In this document: in pieces, positions 17,203 through 25,528 of the stretch
Numbering within the stretch: the stretch's first letter is position 1
Layout: each line of letters begins with the position of its first letter
Assembly (NCBI GenBank): GCA_038107835.1
Contig: JAYNHH010000011.1
Location: 1 to 64,000, forward strand
Origin: MED-G116 sp038107835
Lineage (GTDB): Bacteria; Pseudomonadota; Alphaproteobacteria; Puniceispirillales; Puniceispirillaceae
Direction: 5' to 3'
Length of the DNA: 64,000 bases
Translations under genes and position numbers: made by a program
Notes under the pieces: generated by a model
Told to the model about the DNA's origin: nothing
The model's input: the letters and a program-made list of their open reading frames with translations, nothing else
Database searches by the model: none

Positions 17203-18244
17203 GGCGAGAGAAACCATTCCGCAATGGCTTCCCTGGATGGCTGTGGCGGGTGCCGGTGTTGGCACTTTATGCTTTGCCGCCATTCTGATCGCCGCTGCGG
17301 GGGCATCGCCACTCGTCGGTTTCAGGGAGCTTTTCATTGGTGCTTTTGGCTCACGCAATGCAATCACTGAAACAGGCGCGACCGCCACGCCCCTCATTTT
17401 TACCGGTCTGGCTGCTGCCATCGCTTTCCGTGCAAAATTCTGGAACATTGGCGCGGAGGGACAGCTCTATGCCGGTGCTCTGGCGGTGACCTATTTTGGG
17501 ACCGGTCTCATCGAGTTGCCACCATTTCTCATGATACCATTTCTGCTGATTGTTGCCTGTGTCGCTGGTGGTCTGACATTGTTGCCAATGGTGCTTCTAC
17601 GCCAGTTCATGCGTGTCGATGAGGTTGTGACCACCCTGTTGACCAATTTCGTGATCATTCTTCTGGTGAGTTATCTGCTTGAGGGACCATGGAAAGATCC
17701 CTATTCGCTTGGCTGGCCACAGGGTGCGGCCATTATTGATGCCGGGGTGCTGCCGCAGCTGGTGCCAAGGTCGCGTCTTCATCTTGGGTTTGCGATTGCT
17801 GTGGTTTCGGCGATCATCATTTGGCTTGTACAGTCACGGACTGTTTTCGGTTTTTCGGGCAAGGCGGTCGGCCTCAATCAGTCAGCAGCCAGGCATGCCG
17901 GCATTCCGGTCACCAAAACGATCATCTGCATTGGATTGTTGAGTGGAGGAATGGCCGGTCTGGCCGGCGCCACCGAGACCATTGGTCTCAAGGGATACCT
18001 GACCCTGGATCTGTCGCCGGGTTTTGGCTATACGGGCATTGCCGTGGCCATGCTTGGCAACCTCCATCCCATTGGGGTGATTTTTGCCGCCATCTTCATA
18101 GCGATCATCTATGTGGGAGCTGATGCGATGAGCCGCGCCATTGATGTGCCGACCTATCTCGCAGATGTAATTGTAGCAACCACTGTCCTTGCTGTGCTTA
18201 TCGGGCTGGTTCTGGTCCGATACCGTGTCGTGATGAGGGGCTAG
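17192..18244 (+). CDS. nucleoside/nucleobase ABC transporter permease 1 (YufP/NupP-type)
   Basis: A membrane permease of the BPD_transp_2 family with about eight to ten hydrophobic segments. Conserved motifs are AFRAKFWNIGAEGQLYAGA, VVTTLLTNFVIIL and the cytoplasmic loop region SGGMAGLAGATETIG. I chose ATG 17192, with GGGAG at 17178-17182; ATG 17183 is also possible. It overlaps the ATPase gene by 11 bp. Length is about 350 aa. It forms the channel with the next gene product. Confidence 0.88.
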   Translation: MRFEARETIPQWLPWMAVAGAGVGTLCFAAILIAAAGASPLVGFRELFIGAFGSRNAITETGATATPLIFTGLAAAIAFRAKFWNIGAEGQLYAGALAVTYFGTGLIELPPFLMIPFLLIVACVAGGLTLLPMVLLRQFMRVDEVVTTLLTNFVIILLVSYLLEGPWKDPYSLGWPQGAAIIDAGVLPQLVPRSRLHLGFAIAVVSAIIIWLVQSRTVFGFSGKAVGLNQSAARHAGIPVTKTIICIGLLSGGMAGLAGATETIGLKGYLTLDLSPGFGYTGIAVAMLGNLHPIGVIFAAIFIAIIYVGADAMSRAIDVPTYLADVIVATTVLAVLIGLVLVRYRVVMRG

Positions 18245-18252
18245 ATAACGTC

Positions 18253-19203
18253 ATGATATTCGATTTCCTTGAAGTTCTTGTGAATGCAGGGTTCTGGGCT
18301 GCTACCATTCGCATCGCCTGTCCATTATTGTTGGCCACGCTGGGCGAATTGATGTGTGAACGCGCGGGGGTTCTCAATCTTGGCATTGAGGGCATCATGT
18401 CGATTGGTGCGATGGTGGGCTGGACGGCGGTCTATATGGGAGCTGATCTGTCCACCGGTATATTGGCCGCAGCCCTTGTTGGCGCCGCCTTTGGCCTGGT
18501 GCATGCTGGCTTCACCGTCTATCTTGGTGCATCTCAGCATGTGACAGGCATCGGCATCACATTATTCGCCTCGTCAATCGGATATTTTGCTTTCCGCCTG
18601 CTGTTGCCAAGCTCGACAACACCACCGAAAATCACCGCCTTTCAACCATTGGACATTCCCATTCTCAGTGAATTGCCGTTTCTGGGAGAGGCGTTTTTTC
18701 AGCATACCGCTTTCACATATCTTGCCTTTTTGGCGGTGCCTTTTGTGCTTTGGCTGATGAACCGGACACCGTTTGGTCTGGCGGTAAAGGTTGCAGGTGA
18801 GAACCCTATGGCACTCGAGGCCCAGGGCATTGACGTGCTTGGCGTTCGGACCCTGGCTGTGATTATCGGAAGCGCATTGATGGCACTGGGGGGAGCCTAT
18901 CTGACAATGTCGGCCTTTGATGCCTTTTATTTTGGCATGGTCAATGGCCGGGGCTGGATCGCCGTGGCCCTCGTTATCTTTGCGTCATGGCGCCCGTCAA
19001 AGGCATTGCTTGGCGCATTGTTGTTTGCTGGCCTCGATGCCTATCAGGTGCGCGCCCAGCAGCTTGCTGGCGCGGTTGTTCCCTATCAGTTCTTTCTGAT
19101 GTTGCCATATCTGCTCAGTATAGTGGCGATGGTGGTCGCGGCGAAAAGCACACGATACCCCAAAGCCCTGCTTACCCCCTTTCGACGGGGTGAACGGCAT
19201 TAG
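18253..19203 (+). CDS. nucleoside/nucleobase ABC transporter permease 2 (YufQ/NupQ-type)
   Basis: The second BPD_transp_2 permease. The motif ERAGVLNLGIEGIMSIGAM is the classic family signature near the N-terminus, and VAGENPMALEAQGIDV and GRGWIAVALVIFASWRP lie in conserved loops. Length is 316 aa with around eight membrane segments. It begins 8 bp after the previous permease gene. The deaminase gene follows 28 bp downstream, consistent with uptake followed by deamination. Confidence 0.88.
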   Translation: MIFDFLEVLVNAGFWAATIRIACPLLLATLGELMCERAGVLNLGIEGIMSIGAMVGWTAVYMGADLSTGILAAALVGAAFGLVHAGFTVYLGASQHVTGIGITLFASSIGYFAFRLLLPSSTTPPKITAFQPLDIPILSELPFLGEAFFQHTAFTYLAFLAVPFVLWLMNRTPFGLAVKVAGENPMALEAQGIDVLGVRTLAVIIGSALMALGGAYLTMSAFDAFYFGMVNGRGWIAVALVIFASWRPSKALLGALLFAGLDAYQVRAQQLAGAVVPYQFFLMLPYLLSIVAMVVAAKSTRYPKALLTPFRRGERH

Positions 19204-19231
19204 GGTCTCACGATAGCTATGGAGAAAAATG

Positions 19232-20521
19232 ATGAGTGATCTTCTGGTCAAAAACGCGGGTCAAGCCAGTGGCGACACGTCAGATATCCTGATCAGGAAC
19301 GGCGTTATCGCGGATGTTGGTTCGACGATTGATGGGGTTGCTGACGATTTTCCGGTCATTGATGCTGGGGGATATCTGGTAACGGCTCCCTTTGTTGATA
19401 GCCATTTTCACCTTGACGCGACCCTCAGCTATGGACTGCCCCGGGTCAATCAGAGCGGCACCCTGCTGGAGGGAATAAAGCTCTGGGGTGAGTTGAAGCC
19501 CCATCTGACAGCTGATGCGCTGGTAGAGCGGGCCCTTACACTTTGCCGATGGTCGATCGCTCGCGGCACATTGGCCATTCGCACCCATGTGGACATCACC
19601 GACCCAAGTCTCCTTGCAGTCGAGGCAATGCTGGACGTCAAGCGGCAAATGGCGCCCTACATTGATTTTCAGCTGGTTGCCTTTCCCCAGGATGGAGTGT
19701 TGCGTGCTGACAGTATGGATAATCTCGTCCGGGCTCTTGATCTGGGCGTGGATGTCGTCGGTGGAATTCCGCATTTTGAGCGGACAATGGAGGATGGGGC
19801 GCGATCAGTCGCAATGCTGTGCGAGGTGGCTGCGGAGCGGGGCCTCTTGGTAGACATGCACTGCGATGAGAGTGATGATCCGATGTCACGTCATGTTGAA
19901 TCTCTGGCCAGGGAAACGACACGCCTTGGAATGCAGGGCAGGGTGGCCGGATCACATCTAACCTCGATGCACTCGATGGATAACTATTACGTTTCAAAAC
20001 TGCTGCCTCTGATGCGGGAGGCTGACCTGAATGTGATTGCCAACCCTTTAATCAACATCACCTTGCAGGGTCGGCATGACACCTATCCAAAACGTCGCGG
20101 GATGACCCGTGTTCCCGAGCAGATTGCGGCGGGCCTGACGGTTGCCTTTGGCCATGATTGTGTGATGGACCCCTGGTACCCGCTGGGGTCGCACGACATG
20201 CTTGAAGTGGCGAGTATGGGGCTTCATGTGGCGCAGATGACTGGGATTGAGCAGATGCATCATTGTTTTGATGCTGTCACACATAACCCTGCAAAAATTC
20301 TACATCTGAGGGATTATGGCCTGCACAAGGGCTGCAATGGTGACCTTGTGATTCTTCAGGCAACGGATGTTGTGGATGCTCTGCGCCTGAAACCAGCCAG
20401 GCTGGCGGTTGTCCGGCGTGGAAAAGTGATATCTACCACCCCAGCTGTGAAGTATGACCTCGCTCTGGGTGGACAGCAGACCCAGACCGACCTTACCTCA
20501 AAAGATCTTGTCTGGCGTTAA
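19232..20521 (+). CDS. codA: CodA-family cytosine deaminase, probably 5-methylcytosine deaminase
   Basis: This amidohydrolase removes the amino group from a cytosine-type base. It is very similar along its length to E. coli CodA: DSHFHLDATLSYG, QSGTLLEGI, IRTHVDI, VAFPQDG, DMHCDESDDP, GSHLTSMHS and TYPKRRGMTRV. Metal-site residues (HxH near residue 60, the His of HCDE, and Asp in FGHD) are kept. At the position of E. coli Asp314 the codon at 20159-20161 is TGT, so the motif reads FGHDC instead of FGHDD. Family members without this Asp have been shown to convert 5-methylcytosine to thymine. GGAG at 19221-19224 favours the second ATG (19232) over 19229. It is the last gene of the BMP transporter operon, and thymine would feed PreTA. 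Confidence 0.9.
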   Translation: MSDLLVKNAGQASGDTSDILIRNGVIADVGSTIDGVADDFPVIDAGGYLVTAPFVDSHFHLDATLSYGLPRVNQSGTLLEGIKLWGELKPHLTADALVERALTLCRWSIARGTLAIRTHVDITDPSLLAVEAMLDVKRQMAPYIDFQLVAFPQDGVLRADSMDNLVRALDLGVDVVGGIPHFERTMEDGARSVAMLCEVAAERGLLVDMHCDESDDPMSRHVESLARETTRLGMQGRVAGSHLTSMHSMDNYYVSKLLPLMREADLNVIANPLINITLQGRHDTYPKRRGMTRVPEQIAAGLTVAFGHDCVMDPWYPLGSHDMLEVASMGLHVAQMTGIEQMHHCFDAVTHNPAKILHLRDYGLHKGCNGDLVILQATDVVDALRLKPARLAVVRRGKVISTTPAVKYDLALGGQQTQTDLTSKDLVWR

Positions 20522-20600
20522 CCTGATCCTGCTTGCCCGGCAACGCCTGCCTGAGATGGGGCTGGCTGATGCGCGGCGTTTGGGTGTGAAGCCGCTTCAT

Positions 20601-21764
20601 TCAACCGATCAACGCCTCGAGAATCGGACGCAGGTTCGCTTTGCTCAATTTTACCGGATTGCCGCCGCATGACGGGTCGGCAAGTGCCATGTCAACAAGC
20701 GCGTCAATGCGGTCCGTACCAACACCCATCTCCCCCAGGCGGCGCGGAATGGCAAAACTGTCATTGAAGTCCTGGACGAATGCGCAAAAACCGTCAAAAC
20801 CGCCCTCAATGCCAAGATAGGGGGCGGCCCGGTCGAACCGGGTCCGGATTTCAGGCGCATTCAGCGCCAACACCGCCGGCATGCACACCGCATTCGTCGT
20901 GCCGTGATGTGTGTTGTAGACAGCGCCGATGGGATGACTCATCGCATGGATGGCACCAAGCCCTTTCTGAAAGGCGGTGGCCCCCATCATTGCGGCGCTC
21001 ATCATATTGGCGCGGGCGACCAGATCATCGCCGGCGGTAAAGGCACGTGGCAGATTGTCGATCACCAACCGCATTCCCTCCAGCGCAATGCCCTGGCTCA
21101 TCGGTTGATAATGCGGGCTTGAATAAGCCTCGACACAATGCGCGAAGGCATCAAGCCCGGTTCCGGCGGTAATGAAATCCGGCATGCCAACGGTGAGTTC
21201 CGGATCGCAGATCACGATTGTCGGCAGCACCTTTGGATGAAAGATAATCTTCTTCACATGGCTTGCCGAATTGGTGATCACCGAGGCGCGTCCCACCTCC
21301 GAGCCGGTTCCTGCTGTCGTTGGCACGGCGATGATCGGCGCAATCGCGCTGGCATCGGCTCTTGTCCACCAATCGCCAATATCCTCGAAATCCCAGACCG
21401 GGCGGGTTTGCCCGGCCATGAAGGCAACCATCTTTCCAAGATCAAGCCCGGAGCCTCCGCCAAAGGCGATGACGCCATCATGGCCACCTGCCAGATAGGC
21501 GTCGACACCTGATGCCAGGTTGATGTCATGCGGGTTCGGGTCAACATCGGCAAACACTGCGTCGCCAAGCCCGCCAGCCGCCATCAATGCCCGCGTGCGC
21601 TGCGTTATCGGCAAATCGGCAAGCCCCCTGTCGGTTACCAGCAGGGGCCGTGATATGCCGGCGGCGGCGCAGGCATCGGCAATCTCGGCAATGCGGCCAG
21701 CGCCAAAGCGGATGGTGGTGGGGTAGGACCAATTGGCGGTCGGAGGGGTGCGGTGGTCAGTCAT
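20601..21764 (-). CDS. iron-containing (group III) alcohol dehydrogenase
   Basis: An NAD(P)-dependent dehydrogenase of the Fe-ADH/dehydroquinate-synthase-like superfamily. The dinucleotide site is seen in AFGGGSGLDLGKM and VPTTAGTGSEVGRASVI. Metal ligands appear as Asp and His in GTGLDAFAHCVEAY and the two His in GAIHAMSHPIGA and NTHHG. Length (387 aa) is normal. It converges on codA with only 79 bp between. Its substrate cannot be read from sequence. Reduction of malonate semialdehyde from beta-alanine, or methylmalonate semialdehyde, is an attractive role given the neighbours, but the gene may be unrelated. Confidence 0.85.
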   Translation of the reverse strand: MTDHRTPPTANWSYPTTIRFGAGRIAEIADACAAAGISRPLLVTDRGLADLPITQRTRALMAAGGLGDAVFADVDPNPHDINLASGVDAYLAGGHDGVIAFGGGSGLDLGKMVAFMAGQTRPVWDFEDIGDWWTRADASAIAPIIAVPTTAGTGSEVGRASVITNSASHVKKIIFHPKVLPTIVICDPELTVGMPDFITAGTGLDAFAHCVEAYSSPHYQPMSQGIALEGMRLVIDNLPRAFTAGDDLVARANMMSAAMMGATAFQKGLGAIHAMSHPIGAVYNTHHGTTNAVCMPAVLALNAPEIRTRFDRAAPYLGIEGGFDGFCAFVQDFNDSFAIPRRLGEMGVGTDRIDALVDMALADPSCGGNPVKLSKANLRPILEALIG

Positions 21765-22275
21765 GGTTCATCGGACTCGGTAAGGTGGCGGAACGGTGTG
21801 TCTAGATGGCCATTGCCGGCGCGCAAGGTCAAGCCATCACATGAAATTCACGCTGTAACTCCTCGTCTGGTTTTGCGCCCCGGGTCGGTGGCGGCGGCGT
21901 TTGTTCACGATTTTTTAATCAGTTTTCCTTCACATCGCCGACAGCCGCTGCGGATGGTGGGGTATTTTCCGCGTCCAGGCGGTTTCCAAAGGTAACGCCA
22001 TGATGAAAAGCCAAGGACTATCCTATGGTTGCTCCTGCATATTTTGAATTAATAATATAATAATTTTGATGAATTAAACGAAATAAAGGTAAATGAAAAT
22101 CTGATGAAAATTTGACATTCATGCGCGTTTTCCGCCATGCTTGCCTGAAGTCTTGCGCGGTGCCGCAATATTTTTCTTTTTCTGTTTTTTTTGATTCACC
22201 GGTTTGGTTCGGTTTGGCGTGCTGCCCTTTGAGGCGGCGTTGCCGCCAAGACGCTATGAACAAGGAGAAACTGGT
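21765..22275. other. divergent promoter region between the alcohol dehydrogenase and uspA
   Basis: No supported gene lies in these 511 bp. The part from about 22020 to 22200 is distinctly AT-rich and probably holds the promoter of the uspA operon. A TTGACA at 22112-22117 is visible but no good -10 box follows at the right spacing. No terminator or clear operator was seen. Confidence 0.5.
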
Positions 22276-22710
22276 ATGAAAAAGAGCATTCTGTTGGCAG
22301 TTGATGGCAGCCCGGGCGGCAAGAAGGCATTGCAATATGTCCTCGACACCATCGACAGTTCCACCGTTGGCATTGTTCTGGCCTATGTCATTGAGTGGTC
22401 GCCCTATACATTCAACACCCCGGAGGAAAATGCCGAGCGGCATCAGCGCCGCGAGAGCGAGATCACACGGGCCAAGGCCGGTGTCGTGGCACCTGCCAAA
22501 AAACAGCTTGAGGATAAGGGGTTCAAGGTTCAGGCGGTGGTCCGGCACGGTCCACCGGCGGAAACGCTGATCAATCTGGCGCATGAATACAAGGTGTCCG
22601 AGATTGCCTTTGGCAGGCGTGGCCAGTCCAGCATCAAGTCGCTGCTTTTCGGCAGTGTTGCCGGCTCGCTGATCCAGACATCAGACATCCCCATAACCGT
22701 GGTGCCTTAA
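22276..22710 (+). CDS. universal stress protein, UspA family
   Basis: A small cytoplasmic nucleotide-binding protein of the Usp family. It starts MKKSILLAVDGSPGGKKAL, the typical first strand and helix, and ends with the ATP-binding pattern GRRGQSSIKSLLFGSVAG followed by IPITVVP. The start at 22276 is set by AAGGAG at 22262-22267; the frame stays open upstream but does not resemble the family. Length is 144 aa. It lies 14 bp before a sodium/alanine symporter gene, so the two are likely co-transcribed. Confidence 0.9.
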   Translation: MKKSILLAVDGSPGGKKALQYVLDTIDSSTVGIVLAYVIEWSPYTFNTPEENAERHQRRESEITRAKAGVVAPAKKQLEDKGFKVQAVVRHGPPAETLINLAHEYKVSEIAFGRRGQSSIKSLLFGSVAGSLIQTSDIPITVVP

Positions 22711-22724
22711 AGGGAGGGACGATC

Positions 22725-24314
22725 ATGCAATCAAACTGTCATTTCATGCGCCGCAGGAACCAAGAGTGCGAGCGCCCATCATCAGGCCTTTTCAGGGGCC
22801 TTGGCCGCGCAAGGGCGGTCATTCTTCTGGCGACGGCATGGCTTGCCACAACCGTGGCTCCGGCCTATGCCAATATCGACTCCAAAATCAATGACCTGAC
22901 AGCGCCCGTCGCCCGCTGGGTCGGCAAGGTTGTCTTCTTCAAGATCCCGCTGGGTGACGCCAATCTTCCCCTTGTGGTTCTGTGGCTGATTGCCGGTGCG
23001 GTGTTCTTCACCTTCTATTTGCGCTTTGTCAATCTGCGTGGCTTCAAACATGCCATTCATCTTGTCCGTGGTGACTATGCCGACCCGAAAAGCGCGGGTG
23101 AGGTCTCGCATTTTCAGGCGCTGGCAACGGCGGTGTCGGGAACGGTTGGCATCGGTAACATTGGTGGTGTCGCGGTGGCTGTCACCGTCGGCGGTGCCGG
23201 GGCGACCTTCTGGCTGATCATGGCCGGTTTCCTTGGCATGTCGACAAAATTTGTCGAATGTACGCTTGGCGTCAAATACCGCAATGAAAACCCCGATGGC
23301 TCTGTTTCGGGCGGCCCCATGTATTATCTGCGCAAGGGCTTTTCCGAGCGCGGGATGGATGGTTTCGGCAAATTCATTGGCGCCTTCTATGCCATTGGCA
23401 TTTTCATTGGTGCGCTTGGCATCGGCAATATGTTCCAGTCCAACCAGGCCTATGTGCAGTTGAACCATGTGTCAGGCGGTGCGCTTGACGGTCTTGGCTG
23501 GCTTGTCGGATTGATTCTGGCTGTTGTCGTGTTTTCGGTCATTGTCGGCGGCATCAAGTCGATCGCCAGGGTGACGGAAAAGATCGTTCCCTTCATGGCG
23601 GTGTTCTACTGTGTTTTTGTCATTCTGGTGATCCTGATGAATTACGCATCATTGCCGGCTGCCATTGGCAATACCTTCACCGGTGCCTTTTCCCCCGAAG
23701 GGGTTGCAGGCGGCGCTCTTGGGGCGATGATTATCGGCTTCCAGCGGGCGGTTTTCTCCAATGAGGCCGGTATCGGCTCGGCGTCCATCGCCCACTCTGC
23801 GGTGCGCACCGATGAGCCGGTGACCGAAGGCTATGTCTCGCTGCTGGAGCCCTTCATCGACACCATCGTCATCTGTACGATTACCGCCCTGGTGATTGGC
23901 ACCTCGCATGTCGCCTATCCCGGCTTTGCCGGTGATGCAACGGGTGTGGCGATGACGTCGCTGGCCTTTGAGCAGAAATTCAGCTGGTTCCCGATTCCGC
24001 TGGCTCTTGCCGCGGTGCTGTTTGCCTTTTCGACGATGATCGCCTGGTCCTATTACGGGCTGAAGGGGTGGACCTATCTGTTTGGCGAGGAGGAACGGAC
24101 ACAGACCATCTACAAGGTCATTTTCTGCGCCTTTGTCGCGCTTGGCTGCATGGTCCAGCTTGGGCCGCTGCTTGATATTTCGGATGCGTTTGTGTTCCTG
24201 ATCTGCGTGCCGAACATTCTGGGCCTCTATTTCCTGGCCCCGATCGTCAAGCGCGAGATGGAGAGCTATCTTGCCCGGATCGAGAGTGGCGAGATCAAGC
24301 GCTTCAAAAACTGA
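22725..24314 (+). CDS. sodium:alanine/glycine symporter, AGCS family
   Basis: A secondary transporter of the inner membrane that couples sodium to uptake of alanine or glycine. The family motif region SGTVGIGNIGGVAVAVTVGG is clear, as are GAMIIGFQRAVFSNEAGIGS and IAHSAVRTDEPVTEG. About ten to eleven membrane helices are predicted by eye. The N-terminus has a hydrophobic segment ending in PAYAN that may be a cleaved signal, as in some AGCS proteins. Length is 529 aa. GGGAGGGACG precedes the ATG. Beta-alanine is a conceivable substrate given the nearby catabolic genes, but this is speculative. Confidence 0.9.
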   Translation: MQSNCHFMRRRNQECERPSSGLFRGLGRARAVILLATAWLATTVAPAYANIDSKINDLTAPVARWVGKVVFFKIPLGDANLPLVVLWLIAGAVFFTFYLRFVNLRGFKHAIHLVRGDYADPKSAGEVSHFQALATAVSGTVGIGNIGGVAVAVTVGGAGATFWLIMAGFLGMSTKFVECTLGVKYRNENPDGSVSGGPMYYLRKGFSERGMDGFGKFIGAFYAIGIFIGALGIGNMFQSNQAYVQLNHVSGGALDGLGWLVGLILAVVVFSVIVGGIKSIARVTEKIVPFMAVFYCVFVILVILMNYASLPAAIGNTFTGAFSPEGVAGGALGAMIIGFQRAVFSNEAGIGSASIAHSAVRTDEPVTEGYVSLLEPFIDTIVICTITALVIGTSHVAYPGFAGDATGVAMTSLAFEQKFSWFPIPLALAAVLFAFSTMIAWSYYGLKGWTYLFGEEERTQTIYKVIFCAFVALGCMVQLGPLLDISDAFVFLICVPNILGLYFLAPIVKREMESYLARIESGEIKRFKN

Positions 24315-24340
24315 TATCCGGTCATCAGGATACCGGGGAG

Positions 24341-24365
24341 AGACCGCCTTTACCGGCGGTCTTTT
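24341..24365 (+). terminator. rho-independent terminator after the symporter gene
   Basis: AGACCGCC pairs with GGCGGTCT around TTTACC, followed by TTT. It overlaps the last codons of the convergent hemH gene. Confidence 0.8.
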
Positions 24366-25405
24366 CGCGTCTTCAGATCAACCCATCCGGCGAGATTCTC
24401 GATGGCAATCTCCTCGATCACCTTCATTCCGGTGGCGCTGTCATTCAGGCAGGGAACATAGCTGAACATCTCGCCACCATGCTCGAGAAATTCCTCATGC
24501 AGTTCGATATCAAGCTCATCAAGCGTTTCCAGACAGTCGGCAACGAACCCCGGGGCCATCACCATCACATGCTTGACGCCCCGTTCGGCCAGCGCGACAA
24601 CGCTTTCGTCGGTGTAGGGTTGCAACCATGGCTCGGACCCGAAACGTGACTGGAACGTGGCATGAAAACTGTTCTCGTCCCAGCCAAGCTCCTCACGCAG
24701 CAGCCGCGCCGTCTTCAGACATTGGCAATGATAGGGGTCGCCCGCCATATGGTAGCTTTTCGGAACGCCGTGAAATGAAACCACCAGCGCATCCGGCTTG
24801 CCGTTCTTCTTCACCGCGGCGCGGACGTCCCTTGCCAGCGCCTTGATATAGGCCGGATTGTCATGCCAGGGCGGCACCGTGCGGATAGCTGGCTGCCAGC
24901 GCAGATCCAGCGCCCATTTAAACACCTCGTCATTGACCGTTGCCGTGGTTGAGGCGGCATATTGCGGATAGAGCGGCATCACGACGATCTGGCTGCAGCC
25001 CCTGTCCTTGAGAGACTGCATCTGCGCCGGGATCGACGGGTTGCCATAGCGCATGGCATAATCGGTGATCAGGTCATCGCGCCTGAAAATCCGTGCCACA
25101 TGCTCGGCCTGCAGCCGGGTGATCTTGCGCAGCGGCGAGCCATCAGGGTCATCTTTCAGCCAGATCCGGTCATAGGCGGCGCCTGATTTCTTCGGGCGCA
25201 CATTCAGGATGATGCCGTTCAGAATGATCCACCACAGCAGGCGCGGCACTTCAATCACCCGCCGGTCGGACAGAAACTGTTTGAGATAACGCCGCATGGA
25301 GGTCTTGTCGGTGCCGTCCGGCGTTCCCAGATTGACCAGCAGCAGGCCGGTTTTGCCACGTCCTGGATGGCTGGGATGGTCGGCAGGTTTTTCACTGATT
25401 GGCAT
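24350..25405 (-). CDS. hemH: ferrochelatase
   Basis: This enzyme inserts ferrous iron into protoporphyrin IX in the last step of haem synthesis, at the inner membrane face. Family motifs are visible: KTGLLLVNLGTPDGT at the start, VVMPLYPQYAASTTATV, the active-site His in VVSFHGVPKSYHMAGD, and VMAPGFVADCLETLDELD. Length (351 aa) is typical. Its stop overlaps the symporter terminator stem. The hemA gene lies 123 bp upstream on the same strand, so both haem genes sit together. Confidence 0.95.
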   Translation of the reverse strand: MPISEKPADHPSHPGRGKTGLLLVNLGTPDGTDKTSMRRYLKQFLSDRRVIEVPRLLWWIILNGIILNVRPKKSGAAYDRIWLKDDPDGSPLRKITRLQAEHVARIFRRDDLITDYAMRYGNPSIPAQMQSLKDRGCSQIVVMPLYPQYAASTTATVNDEVFKWALDLRWQPAIRTVPPWHDNPAYIKALARDVRAAVKKNGKPDALVVSFHGVPKSYHMAGDPYHCQCLKTARLLREELGWDENSFHATFQSRFGSEPWLQPYTDESVVALAERGVKHVMVMAPGFVADCLETLDELDIELHEEFLEHGGEMFSYVPCLNDSATGMKVIEEIAIENLAGWVDLKTRKDRR

Positions 25406-25528
25406 GTAATGCGGCCCCTCTTGATGATGCAGCCCCCATTATTTAGGGAGCGGAACCACCAAGGTCCAGCGACAGGTCCATAAAAACATGTGGATTGATG
25501 GTAAAACCGCAGTGTGATGCTGGCGAGA

